Source: Ustulina deusta (taxonomy: Eukaryota > Ascomycota > Sordariomycetes > Xylariales > Xylariaceae). Taken from it: a stretch of DNA of 64,000 nucleotides. Position 1 is the stretch's first letter; each line of letters begins with the position of its first letter. The position numbers and the translations under genes are program-made. Below the pieces are notes generated by a model. It searched no databases, was not told the origin of the DNA, and was given only the letters and a program-made list of their open reading frames with translations. Shown piece after piece: positions 1-10,454 of this stretch. Where the stretch lies: the NCBI GenBank assembly GCA_023159155.1, contig JAJNNX010000008.1, positions 372,001-436,000 on the forward strand, in the 5' to 3' direction.

Positions 1-395
1 AACCCATATAACAAAGATAGACTCCTCCCCAACGATGCCATGTACATGTTTGTACACACGGGGTCATATGTACCCCTCGGCTCCCTCGCTCACCATGCCG
101 CCAATCTATTTCAACACATCCAAGGAAAATATATGAAGGAGTGTGGGCCAAATACTAATACACACCTGGTTGCCATATACCTCTGCCTCTTTCTTTCCGG
201 ACAGGGGGCTTCGCTACGGGCCATGTTATGTCGTTCCATGCTCCACGCCTGGCCAGACCATCATGCTCTCACCCTCTGACTTCCCATGCGAAGGTTGCCA
301 GATAATCGTTTCCTCAACTTCCTTCCAGCGCGCCTCAGCCCTCGACAGGTCAACACTGTCTTCACAATGACAGCTCGGACCCAGTCCCGCTCCAG
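1..395. other. Left-edge flank with no recognised gene
   Basis: Open stretches occur in several frames, but none has recognisable protein character. It lies 3' of the Cys-rich gene that ends at 396 on the minus strand and probably holds its 3' UTR. Confidence 0.5.
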
Positions 396-1757
396 TCACG
401 CCTTGTGTTCTTCGTGGTACGAATTCGAGACTCCTCCGCATCCGCTGCACGGGATTGCCCTTCCATACGTGCACTTGTTACAATTTCCACAGTGCCATTC
501 TTGTCGTTCGCTACAACAGCTGCAGGCTCTGCAGTGCCACACCTGGTCGCCCTGCTGCCAGCTTCCGATCCGATCACTGCTGCTGTAACAGAACGAGAAG
601 AACCAATCCCCGTGATCGTCGCCGAGTCCGAGTCCGAGGCGGAGAAGTTGACGTTGGAGCTCTTCCGTTCGTGCTTCTGGATCCGGTCCACTATAGGCCG
701 TCTCCCACGTCGTCCGCCATGCATCGATTCCCTCGTCGTTGCCATCCGGTACGTAGTCTAGACCCGACAGAAGATGGTCAAACAGATAATCAAGCGTGAT
801 GGTCCCCTCTAGCTTGTGCTTCTGCAAATAGGTGATGAAACACTGGTTGAGCTTCGTCGGAGACCCGGAAACATCGGTGCCGAGGATGTTGTCGAGAGCG
901 ATGTTGTTGAAGTTATTCTGGCATGTCTCGTCGCAACCACAAGACGCAATGCAGCCATAACCCTGGTTGCTGCAGGCACATGTCTGGCAGAGGTGGGTAA
1001 CGTGCTCCGAGTCCGAGCTTTCATGCATGTGTTCGCACTGACAGCCCGTAGAAGATGGCGCAGGGCCGTCCGTTGTCGTCTAACATCCACGTCAATTGAA
1101 CTGTAGCTTGGCCATCTGCACGGGAGTTTCATGCCGACACGAAATACTTGGGAGTTTCTAGCTTACCTCAGTTGCTGACGCGTCGGGTCTGTACTCGGGA
1201 ACTTGTGCGAACTCCTGGGTATCTTCAGACTCGTCTTCGAGATCCTCCGAAAAGTCTACTCTCACTTCGGGGGTGGTTTCGGAACCAAAAACACGTCCGT
1301 CAATGCTGCCGCCAATGCTACGCGCGTCAACCACTCCCAAACGCTCCTCGGTCGGCAGGGCCCATTCCTGTTCCCAACGCAGGAATTGTGGGGTTTCGTT
1401 GAACAACCAGGAGTCATACCACCGTCCAACAGCCGGCCTGTGACGGAATTCTTCGAAGAATTTCTGTCCTAGCTCCTCTGTAAGGCGCTCCAGCGTGGTT
1501 CGCATGGCGCGAACTATGCGCATCCGTTCTGCCTTGTCGTGAGGTGACATAGCACTCTTCTTGGTAGCATGGACTTGCCTCATGAATCCACTTGATAGAT
1601 TGCCTTGCATGTCATCAACTAACGACTCGGAGATGAACTTGATCATCTGTTCATGTGCAGCTGGATCGTCGGCCGGAATCGCACTCCAGCTGACCGGGCG
1701 TGGTGCCGTCCCATTTGGATGTAGTTGTCTCATCGTGGTGACTCCAGACCCGTCCAT
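396..1757 (-). CDS. Cysteine-rich fungal protein of unknown function, 2 exons
   Basis: I do not recognise a named family. Two exons (1167..1757 and 396..1079) join in phase 0 across an 87-nt intron with a GTAAGC donor and a TTAG acceptor, giving about 424 residues. Residues 1-197 are helical and charged, with an acidic tail. From about residue 210 there is a CXC-rich cluster (CQC, then CQTCACS, GYGCIASCGC and ETCQNN) that resembles the cysteine spacing of tesmin/TSO1-like CXC or pre-SET modules. Near residues 378-413 a second cluster (WHCRACSCC, WHCGNCNKCTYG, PCSGCGG) looks like a treble-clef or zinc-ribbon fold. Two separate zinc-binding modules suggest a nucleic-acid- or protein-binding role, which is inference. 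The ATG at 1757 is the first in frame; a further upstream exon cannot be excluded. Confidence 0.65.
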
Positions 1758-3443
1758 TCTTGTTCTCGGTCAGTTGTGAATCTTGCGAGAGCAGTAGCCT
1801 CCAAGTCGATGGCGAACAATATCCGACGATTGCAAAGAAAGTAGAATTCCACGATATATCACGGCGGGCAAGGAAACAAGAGGGTAAACTACCCAATTCC
1901 CACTTTTTACATTAATACAACTTGTCTTGCCTGATTACGGATTTACTCTCAGCATATTCTATACATACGACATATTCGTTGTGATTTGTCAAAGTTGCTG
2001 CTATGATTAGTACTAGCCTCCCCCTGAGTCGATCCTTTGACAGGGTATGATTTCTAGAAACAGTCAGCAAGAGGCTACCAAGGCCCTAGTCAGAAGTCAA
2101 AACCCGCATCACGTCACTGACTCCCCTATATAGCTACTACACTCCGCCGTCCTCATAAATATAAATATCCAAGGTCAAGAGCTACCACGAATGAATACAC
2201 GATACACCACACCATACAAGGGGACTGTTGGTATAGGTTTGTTATTGCGGTTCAAGTTTCGCTTAAAAGCCCTGACCAGGAGTTGCTTATTACTGGTAGG
2301 GAGTGTAAGCTACTGTACACTACTCCCCAGCGCGGCTGACAGCAAGAATTACTAGGTATTATGGTAGAACATGGGATGACCCTTTTTCAGCTACCTAATT
2401 TTTGCTTAAGCAGGGAAATACAGTATGTGTCAATTTTAGACGATAGTGTCACTGTCTGCTGTCGGCTCAGTAGCCGTGGCTATGCTGGCCTGGCATCATC
2501 TGTCCTCTGTCCCCTGTCCGCTGCCTTCGTGTAGTGTAAGTAAGTAGGTACAGTGGCGTTCGACTACAGCCACTAAGTACAGCTGGAGGCGATCGGGAAC
2601 TCCCGTAAGATCCGACGGGCTCTACTCATAGCGGGTGCTTTTAATCTGTAACCCTTACCTGCCCCAACCTGGGCTTTGCACCTAGTAGCACCTATACGCA
2701 GTACACTACATTACAAGTGGGAACAAGATTAACCAATCCTACAACTGCGGGACAATACTACGGTATACATACTGTACAATATTAAAGTGCACACTGTTGT
2801 CTTCACGATGGCTATAGTGTAGATCTAAGTCTTTTCTAGCCTAGCATGACCCAAGAGCCCTCGTGGCTTTCCCATACGGACGGCTCTCATTTAAAAGTCT
2901 CCAGGCAAAAAACCAGCTTCAATCCTACTCGGATCAGGTGTAGTAAAATAGATAAGAAACTCCCAAGTCACAAGGCCCTCAATCGAGTCTACACTATTGC
3001 ATGACACGTGCTTAGAGGTACCTTAGCACGTTAAGGTACGTAGCTATATGATGATGATGATTGTGTTCAATGTCATGGAGGGCTACTCTCTGAGTAACTC
3101 CTAAACCTCCCGCGGGGTATAAGACGTGGTGAGCTGTCTATTACATACATAACAGTTGCAGAAACCATATTCAAGCCTCAAGAGCGCGCCGTATCATGAC
3201 TCCGTGCCCACTCCTTCTTTATAGAAGTACAGAAAGGCTTGCTACCGAGGTTCGGAAATTTCCCCAGCACAAATACAAGCCAAGTTTGCTTCTGTATAAC
3301 TTAAGAGGTATAGTGTGCATCTTCATTCACTAGCTGGTCTATTGTTCTACAAGGCCCACTTGGACAAGCTCCCACACTACTATTTTCCTTTCTGTGCCAT
3401 GACGGCCAATACGCTGCCAAAGCTTTCAACGATGAACCCCAGC
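1758..3443. other. Intergenic region, 1.7 kb
   Basis: No exon, RNA gene or strong repeat was recognised. It is stop-rich in all frames with scattered CTAC/GTAG runs. Confidence 0.6.
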
Positions 3444-3579
3444 GCCCGGTTAGCTCAATCGGTAGAGCGTGAGACTCTTAATCTCAAGGTTGCGGGTGAG
3501 TGCAAAGATTTAAGAAAAAATGTTTCTAGAACGAAATGATTTTAACCTCTTACCATAGGTTCGACCCCCGCATCGGGCT
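3444..3579 (+). tRNA. tRNA-Lys(CUU) with a 63-nt GT...AG insertion in the T arm
   Basis: The exon parts 3444..3495 and 3559..3579 join to an ideal 73-nt tRNA. The acceptor stem is GCCCGGT/ATCGGGC, the D stem GCTC/GAGC, the anticodon stem TGAGA/TCTCA with loop CTCTTAA (anticodon CTT), the T stem GCGGG/CCCGC with loop TTCGACC, and the discriminator is T. There is no intron at the usual 37/38 site. Instead 63 nt (3496..3558) sit between the fourth and fifth bases of the 5' T-stem strand. They begin GTGAGT, end CATAG and carry TTTTAAC about 14 nt before the end, as a spliceosomal intron would. The A box (TAGCTCAATCGG) is intact, and because the insertion ends in G the B box GGTTCGACC at 3558..3566 is also intact. 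The gene could therefore still be read by Pol III. A GGT direct repeat flanks the insertion, so a dead insertion copy is the alternative. Confidence 0.85.
3496..3558 (+). other. Candidate spliceosomal-type intron within the tRNA gene
   Basis: 63 nt with a GTGAGT donor, a TTTTAACCTCTT branch/pyrimidine region and a CATAG acceptor. The flanking GGT repeat allows several registers for the insertion, but only this one gives GT...AG, and every register restores the same perfect T stem. The size matches the spliceosomal introns of protein genes in this window (commonly 50-90 nt). Confidence 0.6.
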
Positions 3580-3613
3580 CAATTCCTGATGCCTCCTAGT
3601 TTGACTACGAGCA

Positions 3614-3662
3614 GCAACCCAGCTTTCTCTTTTTCTTTTTTAACAAGAAAGAATTGGGTTGC
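3614..3662 (+). terminator. Oligo-T Pol III terminator inside an inverted repeat
   Basis: TTTTT (3630..3634) and TTTTTT (3636..3641) lie about 50 nt past the tRNA 3' end and fit RNA polymerase III termination. The T-runs sit in the loop of an inverted repeat whose arms are GCAACCCA (3614..3621) and TGGGTTGC (3655..3662), with a further partly paired TTTCT/AGAAA. An extended trailer for this tRNA is implied. Confidence 0.5.
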
Positions 3663-4298
3663 AAGAACAGTAAAATAAAATATGTTTCTCTTCCTCATTT
3701 CATTTTTTTAAGGTGTGTCCCTGTTTAGCTAGTCCAGTCCACACTAGTAGGTAGGCTATCTAGCGAGTACCGTACTTTTGTGCATAACGCATGGTCTTTG
3801 CATCGCTTTTGGCACGTGGGAAAAACTAAGCAATGTTTTAGCGTCGACGCTATTCCATCTTTTCTCCACAAAACTAATTCCGACATCTCATCTCGTCGAG
3901 TGTGTTCGCTCTCCGGAGAGAAGCCAGGACATTGCACTACGCTATTCGCCATAACTCGCGAGAGAATACACGCAAGACTCTATTCGCCTAGGACTACCAC
4001 TATCTCTGGGAGCGTGTGGAACCCCCGAGGCGAGTGGAGACCGGTTGGCGAGCTTCCTATTTGGGGTATTTGCCCCCGTTGTGAACGGAAAGAGGAATAA
4101 CTCGAGTGAAAGAGAGGCTTTCTTGTTGTTCTAGATTTTTTTTTCTGCCTGAACAAAATTAGTGCTTGATTGCCATCCAAGATGGTCTGTCTGTCTGTCC
4201 GTCTATCTGTCTGTAGTCAGGCCCAAAAGCCAACGCTCTCGTTACTGTGGTTTGGTGCGCAAGGAAACCTCCTAGTTCCTCCCGTGCAGAAGAAGCAG
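3663..4298. other. Intergenic region with a GTCT microsatellite
   Basis: No gene recognised. A degenerate (GTCT)n tract lies at about 4185-4214. Confidence 0.55.
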
Positions 4299-6654
4299 CT
4301 ACGATGACAAATCCATCTCCTGGGAACCAGTCACTCCGGGCCAATACTCGGCATCATTGTTCCGAGTCGTCGTGAATACCGGCCATGCAGTTTCTTCGTT
4401 CGCCCGGTCCAGCTCCAGGCTGGAAAAATCATATTCGGGCATAAAGTCCGAGAAGCCTGTCAGTTGTTAGCAACACCCCCCGGCCTGAAAACTCCACAGG
4501 GAAGCCAAAGAGGCGTGTGATCTATCTGGAAAATAGGAGACGGCCGCGGCCGGGAACGGGGCTGGTAGGACGTCCTCGGGAGCATGGGGTTTGGATCTGG
4601 CCCCAGAGTCGCCTAAGACATAACGAAGGGCCGCCGCAGCTTTCCGAGCCTCTCTCGAGCTGGCGCATTGCCGGCTCCAGATGACCTGTGAAGTTTTCAA
4701 CGACTGTCTGATCTTCTTCACGTCCTCTTGTTCGCCCTCGATGTCTCTCGAGTTGTCCAGTTGTTCTTTCTGTTTGTCGGTGTGGTTTTGGAGACAGAAG
4801 CATAGGATACTTGTGGCGAGAAGAAAGTCGTTAACGAAGGCGGAAGACACTCTCCACCGGCTTTGATACAGCAACCCATCTGCCTGAGTCTCTTCGTCAA
4901 CCAGGCGCTTGCAGGTCGAGGATTTTCATCGCAGCGTTAAAGCATGCCGACCTTGAGCTCCCGTATTCCTCGTGGAGGCGGGACGGCTCGATGAATTTTC
5001 GGTGCAGGACGATCTTCAGCTGCTGTGCCATTACTACTAGCCAGATCCTCTGAATGATAGTCTGCGATGGGACATTGAGAGATGATGCGAGGCCGTCCCA
5101 CTTCAAACTGGACGGGAGCGCGTTTCGGGCCTCGTTGATCTGCTGATCAAGCTCCAGGATCTCAGCGTACGAGTGTAGTCGAGGCTCAGTGGCCACGTCG
5201 GCAACTTTGACCCCCACCGAGAGCAGTCAGAGTTTGGCCAGGACATAGAGTGTAGGTGTCACCTCCGTCTCACCGTGAGGCGGGTAACTCGGCCGTGTGC
5301 TCGTCGAAGTCGGAATCGTACAGGTTCCGCGGCTCGGCGGTATTGGTCTGGCTTTCTTTGACCAGTCTAGGCAGCCCTAGCTGCGTCGAGATGCTAAAGT
5401 CTAACTGAACTATCATCGCCCACACACGTCTTCGCATCTCGCCGGCGAGGGGGGAGATATTCGGGAAATGCCTCGCATCTCGATGATAGCCCATGTGTAT
5501 GGCAATCTGTACTATGTTGCCCACGAGGACCCAGATGCCAATCTCCATGTCTTTGACGTGGAAACATTCGACTAAGAAGTAGAGAATCAAAGTTTCCAAG
5601 ACGTAAGGTCCACCCTTTGTGTAGTGCCCCAGAATGAGGCACTGTATCGCCTTTTCTCTATACCTGTCTACTGTTACTTGGCTCTCGGCGGCCTGCGATG
5701 ACGCTCCTGATCCGAGCGCGGGGGAGGCCTTGGTGGGACCGAGGAAGGATTGCTGGAGCTGTGTTGATAGACATATCATACTAAATAGAAGACCGACCCA
5801 CATGGATCGGTGCATCATCTGGTGCTTTCCAAAATTCTTCATACTATTATCTGGCGTCAGCGTTAGTTCAGAGAGTAGAACCAATTCCGGTACGGGACGA
5901 ATCCAGCGGCTTCCACGGTTGGGTGGCCTACCTCTCGGAGGAAGTGACTACTGTGCACGACGCCTAGTCCCTGGTTAGTCAAAATGTATATGCTAGAGTT
6001 CCTCGGAGCAATGGAAAGGTTAGGTAGCATACCAGGGGCTATGTCGAGGACGTTAAAGTAACGAGAGACTAATCTGTCCACGACAGGCCGAGGTGGTAAC
6101 GACTTGATAATTGAGGCAGGGGTCTCGTACATCAGGCGACAGTAGAATAGCTGGGGTTTAGGGAAGCTGGCCAGTGGCTGGAGTGGATCAGAGTCTCGAG
6201 GGGGGGTTCCTGCTCTTCCTCCTGTGCGAAGTGGCTCCGTAGATCGGTGATGCTGTCGAGGACGGCAGCCCAGTGTGAACTGCTGACATAGTTGACAACT
6301 GTCTGTTGAATCCGGATGCTACCATGGTCGGATGGTGTTAGTAAGACATCACGCGGAGTTTCGGATCCGGCTATAATGGCTCTCTCCGAATCCATCTCCG
6401 ATGGTGATGGACCCAAGTGAGCGCGGTGATCACCCGAACTCGGGGCAGTCTGATGCAGGAGGCCTAAAACCAGGTTCTCCAGCTGATCAATGCGGTCCTG
6501 CATGTTGGCAGCCGTCCCGTGAAGCCTCCCCGGCCACGTTGCTTGCGCAGTAGTGGTGGTGGTAGTTGTCGTCGTCGTCGTCGCATAAACGCAAGCAGAG
6601 CCAACCCCCCTGCTCGAGCAGTTTGTGCATGGGTGTCGGCGGTCGCATCGTACC
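4299..6654 (-). pseudogene. Decayed Zn2Cys6 / fungal-specific transcription factor gene
   Basis: Minus-strand fragments in several frames add up to one binuclear-cluster regulator. In order they are the second half of a Zn2Cys6 cluster (CDRRHPCTNC then C, 6580-6650), a poly-Thr linker, a dimerisation helix (RIDQLENLVLGLL), and a fungal_trans middle-homology region (SLPPRPVVDRLVSRYF, VVHSSHFLRE, EEFWKAPDDAP, MWVGLLFSMICL, MGYHRDARHFP, EMRRRVWAM). A serine- and acid-rich C-terminus ends at TAG 4299..4301. Two introns remain clean (5964..6033 and 5844..5931). The lesions are no first zinc half-site in the 300 bp upstream, a frameshift at a 7-nt homopolymer (6200..6206), further frameshifts near 5806-5811, 5272-5280 and 4905-4912, and an in-frame TGA at 5227..5229 where Arg (CGA) is plausible, a C-to-T change as in RIP. 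Several independent lesions make sequencing error an unlikely sole cause. Confidence 0.75.
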
Positions 6655-8304
6655 CTAGGGAATTGGATCAGAACCTAGCAGGTTGACGTCGGGCGATGGC
6701 TTCAGCAGGGAGCGATGGCGCCTGACATGAGTAATTACGTAAGGCAACGGCGTTACTCTTAGCCAGATAGGCGTATCCAGTTCTCGTGTACTCCGAGATG
6801 TTGTATGCGGCAAATACTTCGGTATAATAATTCATTATAAAAGTCCGTAGAGACTACGTGCAGTGAGATGAGGTGGTTATGAGTTCGGAGGAGCCACCGA
6901 TATCCCCGTCCGAGAGGGCATCCTCCGTCGGAGCTTCACGGCTCAACATGCATGAAACCCGCTATTCATGACATAGAAGAATCCAACAACAGTCACAAGA
7001 AAGCTGTAGCGCAAATATAAGCCAGAGACAAGCCGACCTTTTTACATCTCTTGGTATTGTAGAATAAATGAACGTTGGTACGGACACGCTACTCGTCTCG
7101 GTCATGTATCTATAATATAAGAGCCACAGGACCAACCGAGTTTCGGAGGCTCCTTTATTTTCGCAGACAATGAGCACATGATTTATTTTCCTCGTAGCTT
7201 GAATCCAACAGATATTCCTTTACCAGGTCCACCGATTCCAATAGTTCAGGCGGTCAATAGATTTCGGTGACCAACCGGCACCGGGTGGTGCTTGAGGTGA
7301 CCGATGCTCCGCTGAGGTAGCGACCGTTCATTTGCTTCGTCCCAATTTCTGTCTTCTGTTGTCAATGGGGTGGGCAAACTTCAGATATTAATTTTTAGAC
7401 TCGTTCTCCAACTCAGTATATTTCTAAGCCGGCCACGTTAATACTCCAAGCTGCAGCTCGTTTCACACCCCAACGAGTGCTTCTTCCATACCTTCGTGTC
7501 AAGTCAATCTCCCAGATTTCCTTTAAACGGCTTGTATTAGGCTTCATTCTGAATGAAGTTTTTTCGAAATGTCATCTATGGCTTTAGGTGCGAAAAACGA
7601 TGCTATTGACTGAGAGGGCCCTGGAGACCCGGCCAACCCCTGGAGCTGGAATAAGGGAGACAACATGACCCATGTCACAACCACGGTCGAACCGTATGAT
7701 AAATCTAGCAAGAAATTTGGCTGCTAGGAATTCTCTTCGATGCTGGCAATGATTTTGCCCACTAGTAATTGTTAGCGCAGTAGGTAATTATGAAGGTTGC
7801 GATTTCTGCAAATTATTCCTACCCATGGATTTCGGGGTAGCTAGCACAATATGCCCTAGTAATACATATATATGTATAGAATTTCTAAGCTACATGTACA
7901 ATTACATCTTTTGGAAGTAATTCCTTGAATGATAACGGCAATACAAAAGCATAGAAATATCCTAATTAATGGTGACTAAGGAATCTAGGCACATCGTATG
8001 ACAGCTACCATGGGTTAAGCAACGTCGCTGCTAGACGATGGCTAGACCGTCTCAACTTTGGCGAAAATATCTAGGCATTTGTAGGCACAGAAGTGGCTCT
8101 CACGGCAGCCGAGAAGGCTTCTGAGCTGGGGTTAGCGGTAATTAGTCCTCCACACTCATCTCGGGGAATACCCTCGTTACCTAGACCTATGACAAGCTGC
8201 GTGTAGTGTAGTGTAGAGCCGAAGGCGCTTTTGCTAATAACACAGAATAGGTCTATGCATGTGCATTCTAACTATCTATATGTCTTAAACCTACATAGTA
8301 TACC
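6655..8304. other. Intergenic region, 1.65 kb
   Basis: No exon or RNA recognised. It is AT-rich around 7380-7420 and 7790-7960. It separates the decayed regulator from the esterase, both on the minus strand. Confidence 0.6.
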
Positions 8305-10454
8305 TTATTGAGGGACCCTCGCCGAAACAGTCCGCCAAAAGTCACAACGATCGCCACGAGCCCCTTCCCAAGAAAATGAATCGGCCAGGCTAAATTTATT
8401 CACAACGCCCGGCCCCGACCGAACATAATAGGCCAATGTATCACCGACCGTGACGAGGCTGATCGCTCCCCCGGTGCTGTTCAGATTCATGTGGACGGGG
8501 TTGCTGGGCGTGAACTGGGGCCAGTTGATGTCGGTACTGTTTCCGACAATGGGGACGGAGGCGTTGTTGTATTGCCCCATGGCGTCCGCCACCGGGATGA
8601 CGGGCGTGTTGTTGATGATGAAGTTGCCCCAGATCTTCTGCATCGCGTGGCGGAAGTCGGCGCTGGGCGTCGTCGTGCTCGCGGAAAAATACGCACGCAG
8701 ATCGGCGCCGTGGTACGACGGCGTCACCGAGAACTGGTATCTCCAGGCGGATCTGGACCCCGTGCTGAATGCCTCGGCGATCCACTGAGCCGGACAGTCG
8801 AAGACGGTCTCGGCCGCGAGGTTGAATACCGATTGCTGGATTCCCGTCGCTATACCGGATTGCGTTAATGCCGTCGGCCCCGTATAGCCGAGAGTGTCGA
8901 AGACGACGCCGTTATCGGGCGGTAGCTCGTCCGGGATCTTGTAAATCTCATTCAGGCTACTGACGTCTTCTGCAGTGAACAGGGGAAACGTCTCAGAGAT
9001 AAAGTCGTCGTACTGCGACCGAGTAGAGACGTTGGGATTGAATAAGGGAACCCCATCATTTGCGTTGTTCTATTACAGTGTGTAAGTGGATGATGTCATG
9101 TCACCCGAGCGAATTCATCGTTCAAAAGACTCACGCCAACAAGTACACGGTTTCCGCTCAGGTTCGCGCTCAGCAGCTGCGCGGCTGGCCGTTCCTGAAT
9201 GTAGTCGTCGTCGATCACGGGTAGGAAGGCAAAGCTCCCGAAATATCCCAGGGTCGTCGAGACAGTTCCACTGGCATTTTGCAGCACCTCGGTGTCAGCT
9301 GCGACGAGGCAGTCAAATGTTGTCTGGTTCGCGAGCGGTTCGCTACAGCCGGCAAGCTCAACGAACTTGTCGTAACGGGCCTTGGGAAAGGAGTCCGAGT
9401 AGTTGTACACCGTTGGGAAGTACGGGCTGGCAGCGATGATCTAAGCACGACTCAGCAAGCCGCTAATACTTTGACAAGAATTCTTGGTGAGTTAGCATAC
9501 GTTGTCAAAGAGGTCTGCGTCTTTTCCACCGTGCGCCAGAGCGTGGAAGATAGCGGACGCTGCACCAGAAGATTCACCACCAACAGTGATGCGATCCGGG
9601 TCACCGCCAAACTTGGCTATGTGCTGACGAGCCCATTCAATGGCAAATCGCTGGTCAAGCAGGCCGGTGTTAAGGCGGCCGCTTTTTTGGACATCTGGCG
9701 ATGCGAGAAAGCCAAATGCTCCCAGCCGGTACTGCATCTCGACAACGATGAAACCATTGTCATTGGTGTTCATCCATACGCTCGGGTCATATACTGCTCC
9801 GAAGACCGAATGTCCACCACCATCTTGGTAAGGCATATACAGTCAGCCACAAAATGCAAATTCGAGAGAGGCAGACATGGTGGAAGGAGTGCATACGAAT
9901 CCATACCAGGACCGGCAGATTAGTCGCATTCGGCGCGGCGTAAACATTGAGGTAGAGACAGTCCTCATCCCCAAGACCAGAATTGAAGCCGTATGCCTTA
10001 GGCACGCCAAAAGCGCCAGTCTGGGGACACAAGGGGGGCTGTTCTACTGCTGGGGTGACAACAGAACTCTCTTGGAGAGGCGGCTCGGGAGCCTGCCATC
10101 GCCGATTGCCAGTTGGCGGTGCAGCGTAGCGGATACTATAGAGGGGATGATGGTTAGCATAGAGGGATCAGCGTTGATGGGTTAGCGCTGTGGCGTTGAT
10201 GCAGTCGGGTGACTTAGACGAGCCGGGGCACACGCAAGCAGCCACGCCATGTCGAGTGTAAATGGGAAGCGCCCATACCTTTTCCAGATGTTCAGATCGT
10301 AAGTCCCATTGTAATATCCCTCGTAAGTTGCGTATCCGAGACTGACGATGGGGCCAGAAACAGAGAGAGGGAGCTCAACGGACCCCCCAGCTGCCGCCCA
10401 AGCCACAGCAACCACCAGCCAGGTGAGTCGGCTCAGAGCCCCTGCGTTCTTCAT
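8305..10454 (-). CDS. Secreted type-B carboxylesterase/lipase
   Basis: Alpha/beta-hydrolase that should cleave carboxylic esters outside the cell. Five exons (10279..10454, 9897..10135, 9501..9823, 9135..9440, 8305..9069) keep phase and give 602 residues, a normal length for the family. A hydrophobic signal peptide (LVVAVAWAAAGG) follows the ATG at 10454. Family landmarks in order are IRYAAPPTGNRRW, EDCLYLNVY (the type-B signature 2), HGGGHS as oxyanion-hole strand near residue 139, the nucleophile elbow GESSG at 221-225 (Ser223), and SYHGAD as the probable catalytic His. The acid loop reads NNANDG, with Asp where the type-B family usually has Glu. GESSG replaces the common GESAG. Both are noted as deviations, not as proof of inactivity. 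Many N-glycosylation sequons support secretion. The introns are 143, 73, 60 and 65 nt. Substrate cannot be predicted. Confidence 0.9.

Noticed and set aside
3315..3539. Small plus-strand protein frame overlapping the tRNA
   Set aside because: It merely runs through the tRNA gene; no conserved protein character.
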